Part shown: positions 1 to 9,294 of the stretch, one piece after another | How positions within the stretch are numbered: the first letter of the stretch is position 1 | Layout of the letters: the number at the start of each line of letters is the position of its first letter | Made by a program: the position numbers and the translations under genes | Notes under the pieces: model-generated | What the model saw: the letters and a program-made list of their open reading frames with translations, nothing else | The model's database searches: none | What the model was told of the DNA's origin: nothing | Assembly: GCF_000307855.1 (NCBI RefSeq) | Contig: NZ_AJLR01000152.1 | Span: 1 to 64,000, forward strand | DNA length: 64,000 bases | Direction: 5' to 3' | Origin: Schinkia azotoformans LMG 9581 | GTDB taxonomy: Bacteria; Bacillota; Bacilli; Bacillales; Bacillaceae_J

Positions 1-609
1 ATAATAGTTTAGCAGTTACATAAGCTTGAACGCTTAATCAAAACAGCGACTTTTTTAAACTCCAAGGCATGTATTGAAGACTTGGAATACCATGAGGATC
101 GGAGATTAGATAAAGCATTGATACTCAAACTGGCTAGCGGTACCTACATTCATAATAGTCACAACATCATTTTAAAGGGACCCACTGGTTCAGGGAAATC
201 ATTCCTAGCAACTGCATTCGGTATATCTGCTTGCCGACAATTCTATAATGTCAAATACATTCGTTTACCAGAATTACTTGATGAATTAACACTCGCCAAA
301 TTGGCAGCTGACGGAAGTTATCGCAAGAGCATCAAAAAATATACAAAAGTAGATTTACTCATACTTGATGAATGGCTGTTAACAGATTTATCAACTGATG
401 AAGCAGCTATTTTACTAGAAATCACAGAGGCTCGTCATAAAGTTGGTTCTACTATTTTCTGTTCACAAATTGACCCCACTGGGTGGCATATTAAGCTAGG
501 AAATGAAACGATTGCGGAAGCAATATTGGACCGCATTATCCATGACTCCTATCAGATTTTACTAGATGGAGAAGTTTCAATGCGTGAACGTCATGGGTTA
601 GGAAGGTAA
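1..609 (+). pseudogene. IS21-family IstB-like ATPase, N-terminally broken
   Basis: The open part (13-609) matches the AAA+ helper ATPase of IS21-type elements: a Walker A GPTGSGKS, a Walker B LLILDEW, and a C-terminal end with the ILDRI-HDSY and MRERHGL motifs typical of IstB. IstB assists the IstA transposase in target selection. Residues before the TTG at 82 (an LERLIKTA stretch and ACIEDLEY) are still conserved IstB sequence, and they are preceded by an in-frame TAG at 10-12. The reading frame is therefore interrupted, or its start has been lost. No istA is visible, although the window edge hides what lies upstream. If used at all, translation from TTG 82 would give a 175-aa product lacking the first third of a normal IstB. 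Confidence 0.75.
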
Positions 610-616
610 TGACATA

Positions 617-829
617 ATGGCCATATTGACTAAGAAAGAAATTCAAAAAATTGAAGAATACTATTACTGGAAAGGTTACAAAAGCTGGGCTCCATTTCCC
701 TTGGAACTAAAAGAAAAGCTCTTAAGTGCTGATGGGGAGAAACCTCTTCCTCATTACTGGACTGAGCAAGCTATTGATAAAGGGTCTAGGAAATTAATCT
801 TCGACTACTTCAATAATACCTCTAGATAA
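617..829 (+). CDS. Small protein of unknown function (70 aa)
   Basis: This short basic and aromatic ORF begins with ATG eight bases after the IstB stop and ends just before a strong hairpin terminator, so it was probably co-transcribed with the IS21 remnant. The product is rich in Lys, Glu and Tyr, has a YYYWKGY stretch, and shows no signal peptide or membrane segment. I do not recognise a family. It could be a passenger or accessory gene of the IS21 element or an unrelated small protein. Confidence 0.4.
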   Translation: MAILTKKEIQKIEEYYYWKGYKSWAPFPLELKEKLLSADGEKPLPHYWTEQAIDKGSRKLIFDYFNNTSR

Positions 830-841
830 TTGATGGGGTTT

Positions 842-885
842 AAAAGCCCTACAGATTAATATTTTAATAATCTTGTAGGGCTTTT
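842..885 (+). terminator. Hairpin terminator after the IstB/small-ORF unit
   Basis: A 12-bp perfect inverted repeat (AAAAGCCCTACA at 842-853, TGTAGGGCTTTT at 874-885) with a 20-base loop ends in a T-rich arm. It separates the IS21 remnant from the regulator gene downstream. Confidence 0.75.
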
Positions 886-936
886 ATGTATATTGGTAAA
901 GATGATGGCGGAGCTTGGTAAATTCCTTGGCAAACG

Positions 937-1539
937 GTGGTAAAAAAGATGGCAAGGGTGGTAAAATCTCTTGGCCGTAATCATAATGCGGAAATCAGCA
1001 GAATTGAAACTGGCGAAAGGCAAAAAATCTCACCCGATGTATTAAGAGCCATTGCCCCGATCTTAGAAATCCCTTATGAAGAGCTTATGGATAAGGCTGG
1101 ATATATTAATAGCAAATCTAGTTTTATGACTGAACATAGAGAAGCAGAAGAATTGTTTATTGCAACAGTCACACCTAAATTGATCATAGATGGTTGGAGT
1201 GTTGAGCGTAATAGAAAAGGTTCTAATATCGGAGATATTGTGGCTAAAAAAGGGAAAGAAGAATGGCATATTGATTATAGATTTTTTCGAACACGGGAAG
1301 ACAATGACAAGCATTTCAGATATGATATGCGTGCACGAGAAACAATATGGAGAACTTACGGTAAATTGGCTGTATACGACAAAGACGATATTACCAAATA
1401 TACAATAGTAGTAAGCGATGAGAAAATATATGAGCTAGTACTTAAATATCCCCCTAGATTGTTACGATTAAAAGTTACTGCCATGTTTATCGATCTAGAA
1501 GAGGGTAAAATTATTGACGAACAGATATTAAATGAATAA
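937..1539 (+). CDS. XRE-type transcriptional regulator with truncated helix-turn-helix
   Basis: The 200-aa frame starts inside what should be an XRE/Cro-type HTH. The recognition-helix region (AEISRIETGERQ) and the following PDVLRAIAPILEIPYEELM helix are intact, but the first two helices are missing. Upstream, ATG 905 opens a MAELGKFLGK reading frame, a normal start for such regulators, which stops after 12 codons and is out of frame with the rest. This suggests a frameshift or small deletion near 930-960. The C-terminal ~130 residues look like a globular sensor domain with a REDND motif. The GTG start at 937 is simply the first available. The gene converges on galE. Whether a functional DNA-binding protein is still made is doubtful. 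Confidence 0.55.
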   Translation: MVKKMARVVKSLGRNHNAEISRIETGERQKISPDVLRAIAPILEIPYEELMDKAGYINSKSSFMTEHREAEELFIATVTPKLIIDGWSVERNRKGSNIGDIVAKKGKEEWHIDYRFFRTREDNDKHFRYDMRARETIWRTYGKLAVYDKDDITKYTIVVSDEKIYELVLKYPPRLLRLKVTAMFIDLEEGKIIDEQILNE

Positions 1540-1559
1540 AAAATAAGCATGACAAATAT

Positions 1560-1586
1560 ACCCGCCGAGCAATTAGCCTAGCGGGT
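1560..1586. terminator. Possible bidirectional terminator between convergent genes
   Basis: A 6-bp GC-rich inverted repeat (ACCCGC/GCGGGT) around a 15-base loop lies in the 70-bp gap between the convergent XRE-type gene and galE. The U tracts are poor on both strands, so this is tentative. Confidence 0.35.
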
Positions 1587-1609
1587 AAGTATTTAAGTGG
1601 CTATAGAAG

Positions 1610-2599
1610 TTATTTTGATGAATAACCTTCGGGATTATTCTTATGCCAAGTCCATGCATCAGTTATGATTTTCTCTAATGAATCAAACTGTGGTCTCCAA
1701 CCTAAGATACGTTTTGCTTTCTCAGATGAAGCAATTAAAATTGCCGGATCTCCCGCTCTTCTCTCTTTTACTTCTGCTGGAATTGGGTGATTCGTCACTT
1801 TTCTTGCTACATCAATTACTTCTTTGACTGAATAACCATTTCCGTTACCTAAATTAAAAATTTCACTTGGATTGCCTTTTCTTAAGTATTCTAATGATTG
1901 ATAATGAGCAGAAGCCAAGTCCATTACATGAATATAATCCCTTATACATGTACCATCTTCTGTAGGATAATCATCTCCGAACATATAAATCTTTTCTCTT
2001 TGACCAAGAGGTACCTGTAGAATTAGAGGAATAAGGTGGGTTTCTGGGTCATGATCCTCACCAATAATTCCACTTTCATGTGCCCCTGCAGCATTAAAGT
2101 ATCTTAAAGACACATATTTAGTGCCATAAGCTTGATCAAACCATTTCATCATTTTCTCCATCCCTAGCTTTGTTTCGCCATAGGTGTTGGTAGGGTTGGT
2201 TTCATCTTTTTCAAGGATAGGGATATTTTTAGGTTCTCCATAAGTAGCAGCTGTAGAAGAAAATACAATTTTGTTAACATTATTTTGCTTCATAATACCT
2301 AATAAGCACATCATGCCATATATATTATTATGATAGTATTCATATGGTTTTTCCATGCTTTCGCCCACTAAGGAATTTGCTGCAAAGTGAATCACTGCTT
2401 CGATATTATGAGTCTTAAAGACCTTGCCTAAAGCTTCCTCATCTCTAATATCAATTTCATAACAATGCTTTACGTCAACCGCAGCTCTATGGCCACTCTG
2501 CAGATTATCGACAACAATTACATCTTCATTTTTATCTAAAAAATGCTTTACTGCATGGGATCCAATATAACCTGCCCCACCGATTACTAATATAGACAT
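1610..2599 (-). CDS. galE: UDP-glucose 4-epimerase
   Basis: Cytosolic extended short-chain dehydrogenase that interconverts UDP-glucose and UDP-galactose (or the N-acetyl forms). The 329-aa product has the N-terminal NAD-binding GGAGYIGSH motif, the SSTAATYG serine region and the catalytic YGETK (YxxxK) near residue 150, and is full length for the family. The ATG at 2599 is preceded by a clear AAAGGAGGGG site. It is the last gene of the minus-strand polysaccharide operon. Together with galU and glf it would give UDP-Glc, UDP-Gal and UDP-Galf for the polymer. Confidence 0.95.
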   Translation of the reverse strand: MSILVIGGAGYIGSHAVKHFLDKNEDVIVVDNLQSGHRAAVDVKHCYEIDIRDEEALGKVFKTHNIEAVIHFAANSLVGESMEKPYEYYHNNIYGMMCLLGIMKQNNVNKIVFSSTAATYGEPKNIPILEKDETNPTNTYGETKLGMEKMMKWFDQAYGTKYVSLRYFNAAGAHESGIIGEDHDPETHLIPLILQVPLGQREKIYMFGDDYPTEDGTCIRDYIHVMDLASAHYQSLEYLRKGNPSEIFNLGNGNGYSVKEVIDVARKVTNHPIPAEVKERRAGDPAILIASSEKAKRILGWRPQFDSLEKIITDAWTWHKNNPEGYSSK

Positions 2600-2769
2600 G
2601 TTTCCCCTCCTTTTTTTACATTATCATATATTTACTATTATAAGGAAAGGTTTAGTAAATACAAAAGGAGCTACTTTACTACTATCATTTAATTTTTGGA
2701 GAGCAGTTCACAAAAAGCTATTAAACAACCCTTTTAATTGATCCTATTTCTTTTACATATAACATGTTT

Positions 2770-3903
2770 TTAAACTAAATAGTCTTTAATAACTTCACAT
2801 ACGCTTTCTACATCCTCTTCACTTAAATAAGGATGCATTGGCAACGATAACACTGTATCACACAACTCATTAGTTACTTCAAAATCTTCATCATAATTCA
2901 AATAAGAAAAGGCTCCCTGTTTATGCATTGGCTTAACATAATAAATCATGCTAGGAATTCCGTGCTCTTTTAGTTTTGCTTGTAATCCATCCCGTTGTTC
3001 CTTATTTTTAAGTTTAATAGTATATTGTGCAAAACTCGAATAAAAACCATCTGGTATAAAAGGAGTTTCAACAATTCTAAGTAATCTTTCAGTATATAAT
3101 TGATATACTTTATTTACATCTTCCAATTCATTATGAATAAATGCTTTTAGCTTCACTTTTAACACCGCTGCTTGGATTGTATCCAGCCTTGAATTAACCC
3201 CAATCCTTACATTATCGTATTTATCTTCGCCTTTTCCATGAATCTTTAATGATTTCAATAAGGTAGCCAAGTTATCATCATCTGTAAAAATTGCCCCTCC
3301 ATCTCCATAGCAACCCAGAGGTTTAGCCGGGAAGAATGAAGTAGTGGCTGCATCTCCGAAACTACATGCTCTTTTTCCGTTAATATTTCCACCAAAACCT
3401 TGAGCCGCATCCTCTAATACTAATAAATTATATTTCTTTGCAATTTTAACTATTTCATAAAAGTTTGCAGGTAGGCCGAATAAATCAACAGGTATAATTA
3501 CTTTTGGTGTTAATTTTCCTTCTTTAATTGTTCTTATAATTGCTTTTTCTAATTTAATTGTATCAATAGTAAACGTTTCCCTATCTACATCTACAAAAAC
3601 AGGTGTCGCACCTCTAAAGGAAACAATTTCGCCAGTGGAAAAGAACGTAAAATCGGGTACAAATACCGCATCTCCTTCCTTAATATCCCAAGCCATCATT
3701 ACTAAAGTCATTGCTTCTGTTCCGTTGGCGCAAGATATACAGTATTTAACCCCTACGTAGTCAGCTAATTGTCCTTCCAACTCTTTTACTTCTTTACCAC
3801 CAATAAAATTTGCATTATTAATTACTTCTTGTATAGCAGTATCAATTCCCTGTCTATATTTTCCATACTGAGCTTTTAGGTCTCTGAACTCCAACTTGTT
3901 CAC
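2770..3903 (-). CDS. DegT/DnrJ/EryC1 aminotransferase, WbpE-like
   Basis: PLP-dependent sugar aminotransferase of 377 aa. The motif SFFPAKPLGCYGDGGA carries the Schiff-base lysine in the exact context seen in WbpE/WlbC, which aminate UDP-3-keto-GlcNAc-uronic acid at C3. A VPDFTFFSTGE segment and VLEDAAQGFG (the Asp contacting the PLP nitrogen) are also present. The GTG start at 3903 overlaps the stop of the upstream HAD gene by 4 bases, so the two are translationally coupled. WbpA- and WbpB-like enzymes lie in the same run of genes, supporting UDP-2-acetamido-3-amino-glucuronate as product. The exact sugar stereochemistry cannot be read from sequence. Confidence 0.88.
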   Translation of the reverse strand: MNKLEFRDLKAQYGKYRQGIDTAIQEVINNANFIGGKEVKELEGQLADYVGVKYCISCANGTEAMTLVMMAWDIKEGDAVFVPDFTFFSTGEIVSFRGATPVFVDVDRETFTIDTIKLEKAIIRTIKEGKLTPKVIIPVDLFGLPANFYEIVKIAKKYNLLVLEDAAQGFGGNINGKRACSFGDAATTSFFPAKPLGCYGDGGAIFTDDDNLATLLKSLKIHGKGEDKYDNVRIGVNSRLDTIQAAVLKVKLKAFIHNELEDVNKVYQLYTERLLRIVETPFIPDGFYSSFAQYTIKLKNKEQRDGLQAKLKEHGIPSMIYYVKPMHKQGAFSYLNYDEDFEVTNELCDTVLSLPMHPYLSEEDVESVCEVIKDYLV

Positions 3904-4562
3904 ATCCTACTGTTAATTTTTCCAGAAGATTGTAGTAAAAAATCCACAACCAAATTATATGTTTTAAAAATTAAGCTTTTTTCACCTGCAAATGTAGTTC
4001 CCCATAACCCAGATTCAACAAAAAAGCCATTTATATAAAGAAAATCAGCACATTCCATTTCTATTTTACTATCACCAATAATTATATCTTCACTATTAAT
4101 CTTATCTTTTAGTACATTTAATTTTGCGTTTCCCCTTAATAACGGCTTAACCACAAGAACTTCATCAAAACAATTATCCAAGCCAAGACCTGCTACCTGT
4201 TGTAATAAACGCTTTTCATAATTTCGTTGCGTTAATAATACTACATTATAACCCAGGCATTTTAATTTGTTATAGGCATCCTTAGGCGATCCGATAATAA
4301 TATCTTTTTTTAACCAAAACGAACTTTCCAAGTTGGGTCTTTTAAATTCAAGATAGCTTTCTATATCAATTTTTAAACCATTACAAAGCCTATAAACAAT
4401 TTCATGATCTTTAATTCCTTTTCTTTTAAGAAAACAATATTCCGTGTAATCTAATTCTATAAGATTATCTTTTTTTAGATATGATTCCAATATCCCATGA
4501 TATCGCGGCATTACATCAACAACAGTACCATCAAAATCTACATATGCAGTTTTTTTCATCAT
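3900..4562 (-). CDS. HAD-superfamily hydrolase in the amino-sugar segment
   Basis: The 220-aa protein has HAD motif I (DFDGTVVDV, residues 9-17), motif II (VLLTQRN, with the conserved Thr) and a C-terminal motif IV-like IIIGDSKIEMECA, so it is a predicted soluble phosphatase or phosphotransferase. A cap region lies between motifs I and II. It overlaps the preceding ATP-grasp gene and the following aminotransferase gene by 4 bases each, meaning coupled translation and probably a shared pathway. The substrate is unknown. A phosphorylated sugar or an acyl-phosphate intermediate are possibilities, but nothing in the sequence decides. Confidence 0.75.
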   Translation of the reverse strand: MMKKTAYVDFDGTVVDVMPRYHGILESYLKKDNLIELDYTEYCFLKRKGIKDHEIVYRLCNGLKIDIESYLEFKRPNLESSFWLKKDIIIGSPKDAYNKLKCLGYNVVLLTQRNYEKRLLQQVAGLGLDNCFDEVLVVKPLLRGNAKLNVLKDKINSEDIIIGDSKIEMECADFLYINGFFVESGLWGTTFAGEKSLIFKTYNLVVDFLLQSSGKINSRM

Positions 4563-5533
4563 AGGTTCTCAAAATACTCCTCATAGTACCTAATCATTGT
4601 TAAACTATTATTTGATTGTTGAGGATACCACGCTTCTACTTGTTCATTTAATAATAATTGGATCAACTTATTCGGTATATCAAATCCCGATTTTACTGTT
4701 AATGGAAGTCCACCAGAGGCAAATCTAGTATTAAAATCAAATATACAACAATTGCCTGTATTCAACCTCTTAAATTGGAAATTCACAGGCCCCTTAATTT
4801 TCCTTGTGTTCTCTAAGATTTTAATAATTTCTTTTATATCTTGGGTGTAGTCATTACGAGTTATTGTAGCACCGCCCCCAGTTGTTTTGATTCTCTCTCT
4901 TACATTTGCCCCTAGACATTTTCCATTATTATTAAATAAGCAATCTACCGTATACTCTTCCCCTGCTAGATACTCAATTAAAATATGATCTTTTACTTTA
5001 TCGGACCAATAATTGTAATCTTTGATATTTTCTATTTTAACGGTATTCTTACTTCCTGAACCGACTACAGGCTTTAAAATGCAGGGAAAAACCGCATCAT
5101 CTATTGAATGATATACTTCGGGTGTCCTAATACCAAATTCGCTTAAATATTTATAGCAAGTCTCTTTATTACTAAAAATGTCATTATCTTGATTATTCAT
5201 TACCAGCATCTTAACATTTTGGAACTTGTCTTGAATACTTTTTTTGCTATATATGTTTACATCGTAAGACGTAACAGGAATGATTATATCTACCTTTTCC
5301 TTAGAGACAATTTGCTGAACAGAAGGAATATACTCTTTATCTTTTACTGATGGAACTACATAAAAAGCATCCGCCCATTTACTTAGTGGGGTTATTTCTG
5401 ACATATCTATTGCGATAATTCTATATAATTGGCTTTTTCTTAAATGTTTACTCAAATATATCCCTGTCAGACCTCCTGCTGAAGTTAGTAGAATTGTTGC
5501 CTTTATATTTCTAACATATTTGTTATTTTCCAT
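4559..5533 (-). CDS. ATP-grasp domain ligase
   Basis: The product resembles carbamoyl-phosphate-synthase-type ATP-grasp ligases: an N-terminal Rossmann-like part beginning ILLTSAGGLTG, a central PCILKPVVGSGSKNTV glycine-rich ATP-binding loop, and a C-terminal CIFDFNTRFASGG metal-binding segment. Such enzymes join a carboxylate to an amine through an acyl-phosphate. ATG 5533 is preferred over TTG 5539. The gene overlaps the stop of the WbpB-like gene and the start of the HAD gene. Its position between WbpB and WbpE homologues suggests it acts on the amino-uronic acid, for example by amidating the carboxylate or aminoacylating the 3-amine. That is inference. Confidence 0.75.
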   Translation of the reverse strand: MENNKYVRNIKATILLTSAGGLTGIYLSKHLRKSQLYRIIAIDMSEITPLSKWADAFYVVPSVKDKEYIPSVQQIVSKEKVDIIIPVTSYDVNIYSKKSIQDKFQNVKMLVMNNQDNDIFSNKETCYKYLSEFGIRTPEVYHSIDDAVFPCILKPVVGSGSKNTVKIENIKDYNYWSDKVKDHILIEYLAGEEYTVDCLFNNNGKCLGANVRERIKTTGGGATITRNDYTQDIKEIIKILENTRKIKGPVNFQFKRLNTGNCCIFDFNTRFASGGLPLTVKSGFDIPNKLIQLLLNEQVEAWYPQQSNNSLTMIRYYEEYFENL

Positions 5534-6611
5534 TACCAAACCGCCCTTTAAAGTCTAAAGTATTACACTTTTCTAATGGCAACTTGACACTTTTACCCTC
5601 TGCGGCCGACTTGTATATTGCCAGTACCAACTCCAATGCTCGTCTTCCATCTTCTGCTGAAACATATGGTTCCCTATCATTCTTAATAGCATCAATAACA
5701 TCAGCATATAGTGGAATGTGTCCGAATCCATATACATTAGGTGGATTTTCATGATACTTCTCTTTAACTTCTTCCGGATTATCAAGATTATCAGCAAAGT
5801 GCCACTCTTCAATTATATTAACAGACTTTCCACCAGCCTTAACTGTACCTTTATCCCCAAATATATATAATGTTTCCTCTAGATTCTGAGGATAGATATT
5901 TGTTGTTCCTTCAACAATTCCGTAGCTACCATTAGCAAACTTAATTAAAGCCAACCCTAAGTCTTCCGCTTCAATAAAATTATGCTTTAAATTATCTGTC
6001 ATTCCGACAACTTCAATAATTTCGTCGCCCATCATCCAACGTAATAAATCAATATTATGAATACACTGGTTCATTAGTGCTCCGCCGTCTTGTTCCCAAG
6101 TTCCACGCCAAGGAGCTTGTTTATAGTAATCTTCTCCCCTGTTCCAACGGATATGAGCCGTTCCATGAAGTAATCTGCCAAAGCGTTCTTCTTCCACTGC
6201 TTCTCTTATTTTTTGAATAGATTTATTAAAACGGTTTTGGTGGCATGCGCTCGCTTTCACATTTTTTTCTTTAGCCTTTGCAATGATTTGGTCAGCTTCT
6301 TCAAGTGAGAGTGCAATTGGTTTTTCAATAATAAGATTAGCACCAGCTTCAATACAATCTAAAGCAATTTGAGCATGCCTACCACTTTCGGTACATATTG
6401 CAATTAACTCTGGTTTCTCTTTTTCTAGTAACTCTTTATAGTTAGTGTATTTTGCGATAGTTTGTGGAAGATTAAATTTTGAAATTTTATCCTCCATATT
6501 TTCGGGAACTATATCACACAAGGCAACAATATCAAGCTCATTTTTTATCGAAGCAGCAATATGGTTAGGTGATATTCTTCCACAACCTATAATGGCATAT
6601 TTTAAACTCAT
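5523..6611 (-). CDS. Gfo/Idh/MocA oxidoreductase, WbpB-like
   Basis: NAD-dependent sugar-nucleotide dehydrogenase of 362 aa. It has an N-terminal GCGRISPNH dinucleotide-binding loop, the family EKPIAL motif with the conserved lysine near residue 95, and a GGALMNQCIHNIDLLRWM active-site segment. The closest described role is WbpB/WlbA, which oxidises C3 of UDP-GlcNAc-uronic acid before WbpE transaminates it. The ATG at 6611 is preceded by AAGGAGAG. It follows the WbpA-like dehydrogenase by 12 bases and overlaps the ATP-grasp gene, so the set is one transcriptional unit. Confidence 0.87.
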   Translation of the reverse strand: MSLKYAIIGCGRISPNHIAASIKNELDIVALCDIVPENMEDKISKFNLPQTIAKYTNYKELLEKEKPELIAICTESGRHAQIALDCIEAGANLIIEKPIALSLEEADQIIAKAKEKNVKASACHQNRFNKSIQKIREAVEEERFGRLLHGTAHIRWNRGEDYYKQAPWRGTWEQDGGALMNQCIHNIDLLRWMMGDEIIEVVGMTDNLKHNFIEAEDLGLALIKFANGSYGIVEGTTNIYPQNLEETLYIFGDKGTVKAGGKSVNIIEEWHFADNLDNPEEVKEKYHENPPNVYGFGHIPLYADVIDAIKNDREPYVSAEDGRRALELVLAIYKSAAEGKSVKLPLEKCNTLDFKGRFGNGK

Positions 6612-6623
6612 GATAGTCTCTCC

Positions 6624-7949
6624 TTATAACAATTCGATATTTTCTCTATTCTTCACGTGCTTCATCGCATTTTTTGTATCAAAAATTGCCTTTGCATGTT
6701 GTTGTACAAAATCATAATCTACTTTTGTATGTGCAGTTGTTACAATTACTAAATCAGCGCTCTTAATGAGTTCAGCTGTTAATTCCAATTCACCTTTTTT
6801 CACCACACCATGTTCTCGATACTCTACTACATAAGGATCATAGTACACAACTTCTGCTCCTTCTTTTTCGAGTTCTTCAATTACTTTTAATGCAGGGCTT
6901 TCCCTATAATCATCAATATCCTGTTTATAAGCTACTCCAAGTACTAAAACTTTTGAGCCATTCATAGCCTTTTTATATCTGTTTAAAATTTTACTCGCTC
7001 TCTCAACACAATATTCAGGCATACGGTCATTAACCATCATTGAAGATTCTATCATTGATGTATGGAATCCATATTCACGTGCTTTCCAAGAAAGATAATA
7101 TGGATCTAGTGGGATACAATGTCCGCCTAAGCCTGGTCCTGGATAAAATGCTTGAAATCCATATGGCTTAGACTTCGCAGCGTCAACAACTTCCCAGAAA
7201 TTAATGCCCATTTTATTACATAAAATGGCAAGTTCATTAACTAGTCCTATATTTACATTTCTATAAGTGTTTTCAAGTATTTTCTCCATTTCTGCAATTG
7301 CAGGTGATGATACTCGATGAATCGGTGCTTCAAGTATACTTTCGTAAAGCGCGGCCGCAACATCAGTACATTTCAAGGTAACCCCGCCAACTACTTTTGG
7401 TGTATTCTTAGTCTTATAGATTAAATTACCTGGATCAACACGTTCTGGAGAAAATGCCAGATAGAAATCTTCACCACATTTTAGTCCTGATTTTTCGAGA
7501 ATTGGTTTAAGAAGTTCTTCTGTAGTCCCTGGATAAGTAGTAGATTCTAAAACAATTAGCATATCTTTATGCACATAAGGTACTATGCTCTCCGCAGATG
7601 CTTTAACATAACTAATGTCAGGTTGCTGATGCATATCAAGAGGAGTTGGTACACAAATACATACACAGTCTGCTTTGGCAACTTGTGCAAAATCAGTAGT
7701 TGCTGAAAGAAGTCCTGATTCTACTATTTCTTTAAGATCTTCATTTACAACATCACCTATATAATTTTGACCTAAGTTGACCATATTAATTTTAGATTCT
7801 TGTACATCAAATCCAATTGTTTTAAAACCAGCCTTTGCTTTTTCTACAGCTAGTGGTAGACCTACATAACCCAATCCTATAACTCCAAGTGTTGCAGTTT
7901 TATTTAGTAATTTTTCTTTTAAATTGTTTGTTAAAACGCCAATATTCAT
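6624..7949 (-). CDS. UDP-N-acetylglucosamine 6-dehydrogenase, WbpA-like
   Basis: Nucleotide-sugar dehydrogenase of 441 aa that oxidises C6 of a UDP-HexNAc to the uronic acid in two NAD-dependent steps. Visible motifs are the N-terminal GVIGLGYVGLPLA NAD loop, the conserved STTYPGTTE segment, the GLGGHCIPLDPYY active-site cysteine motif near residue 270, and a C-terminal LGVAYKQDIDDYRESPA sugar-binding region. The neighbouring WbpB- and WbpE-like genes favour a WbpA role (UDP-GlcNAc to UDP-GlcNAcA) over UDP-Glc or UDP-ManNAc dehydrogenase. ATG 7949 has an AAAGGAGA site. Confidence 0.88.
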   Translation of the reverse strand: MNIGVLTNNLKEKLLNKTATLGVIGLGYVGLPLAVEKAKAGFKTIGFDVQESKINMVNLGQNYIGDVVNEDLKEIVESGLLSATTDFAQVAKADCVCICVPTPLDMHQQPDISYVKASAESIVPYVHKDMLIVLESTTYPGTTEELLKPILEKSGLKCGEDFYLAFSPERVDPGNLIYKTKNTPKVVGGVTLKCTDVAAALYESILEAPIHRVSSPAIAEMEKILENTYRNVNIGLVNELAILCNKMGINFWEVVDAAKSKPYGFQAFYPGPGLGGHCIPLDPYYLSWKAREYGFHTSMIESSMMVNDRMPEYCVERASKILNRYKKAMNGSKVLVLGVAYKQDIDDYRESPALKVIEELEKEGAEVVYYDPYVVEYREHGVVKKGELELTAELIKSADLVIVTTAHTKVDYDFVQQHAKAIFDTKNAMKHVKNRENIELL

Positions 7950-8110
7950 GAGATTAATTCTCCTTTTTGTTTCCAGATTCTAATTATCAAAAAACTAATA
8001 TAAAAACCTGGGCGGATATTCTAAACCAACAACTACTTCCATTTAGTGATAACAAGAATCGTTTGCATCTTTTCAATAAAATAAAAAAGTAAATTTATGG
8101 ATTTTCTATA

Positions 8111-9223
8111 TTAATTTTGTTTAAACTCATTTTCGACTGTAGTAAGAGCAGCACCAATTACCTGATGCATATCATAATATTTATACATGGCTAACCTTCC
8201 ACCAAATATTACCTTTTCTTGATTTTCGGCCAGATTTTTATATTTTTTATAGACCTCATTATTTTTGGAGTCATTAATTGGGTAGTAAGGTTCATCTCCT
8301 TGCTTCCAATCTACTGGATACTCTTTTGTTATAACTGTCTTTTCTTGATTACCAAATTCAAAATGTTTATGTTCAATAATTCTTGTATACGGTGTACCTC
8401 TATCAGTATAGTTAATCACTGCATTCCCTTGATAATTATCTATATCCAATAATTCACTTTCAAACTTTAAACTTCTATATTCTAATTTTCCAAACCTATA
8501 ATTAAAATACTCATCTATCATTCCAGTAAACACCACTTTATCAGCCTGTGCTTCTAACTCATCTCTGTTTGAAAAGAAATCCGTATTCAGATGAATATCT
8601 GCACCTTCTAACATCTTTTCTATTATTACATTATAACCGCCTATTGGAATACCTTGATATTTGTCATTAAAGTAGTTATTATCATACGTAAATCTCACAG
8701 GTAGCCTTTTAATAATAAAAGCAGGCAATTCAGTAGCACTTCTGCCCCACTGTTTTTCTGTATAGCCTTTTATTAATTTTGCATAAATATCAGTTCCCAC
8801 TAACGAGATTGCTTGCTCTTCTAAATTCTTAGGTTCTTTTACTCCCGCCTCATTCTTCTGTTCTTCTATTTTTTTCTTAGCTTCTTGAGGTGTGCGTACC
8901 TCCCAAAGTTTATTAAATGTATTCATATTAAAAGGAAGATTGTAGATTTCACCATTATAATTAGCAACTGGCGAATTAGTATATCTATTAAATTCTACAA
9001 ATTGGTTCACATAATCCCAAATACTTTTATTACTCGTATGGAATATGTGAGCACCATACTTATGAACATTTATCCCCTCAATATTCTCACAATATACATT
9101 TCCACCAATATGACTTCTTCTATCAATTACCAAACACTTCTTACCTCTTTTAGTAGCTTCATACACAAAAACAGATCCGAACAAACCTGCTCCAACTATT
9201 AAATAATCATATTTTTTCGTCAC
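8111..9223 (-). CDS. glf: UDP-galactopyranose mutase
   Basis: Flavoenzyme that ring-contracts UDP-galactopyranose to UDP-galactofuranose. The 370-aa product begins with a YLIVGAGLFGSV FAD-binding loop and has the family motifs HKYGAHIFHTS, EKQWGR and RFTYDNNYFNDKYQGIPIGG. I place the start at GTG 9223, six codons before the FAD motif and just after an AAGGAGAGG site. A longer frame from TTG 9283 would include that ribosome site in its coding region. With galE and galU it implies galactofuranose in the polymer. Confidence 0.93.
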   Translation of the reverse strand: MTKKYDYLIVGAGLFGSVFVYEATKRGKKCLVIDRRSHIGGNVYCENIEGINVHKYGAHIFHTSNKSIWDYVNQFVEFNRYTNSPVANYNGEIYNLPFNMNTFNKLWEVRTPQEAKKKIEEQKNEAGVKEPKNLEEQAISLVGTDIYAKLIKGYTEKQWGRSATELPAFIIKRLPVRFTYDNNYFNDKYQGIPIGGYNVIIEKMLEGADIHLNTDFFSNRDELEAQADKVVFTGMIDEYFNYRFGKLEYRSLKFESELLDIDNYQGNAVINYTDRGTPYTRIIEHKHFEFGNQEKTVITKEYPVDWKQGDEPYYPINDSKNNEVYKKYKNLAENQEKVIFGGRLAMYKYYDMHQVIGAALTTVENEFKQN

Positions 9224-9294
9224 TACATTTTCCTCTCCTTTTTCTAAGTGATTTATTTTATCTCCAAAAATAACCAAATCCAATTTCCTGTCTT

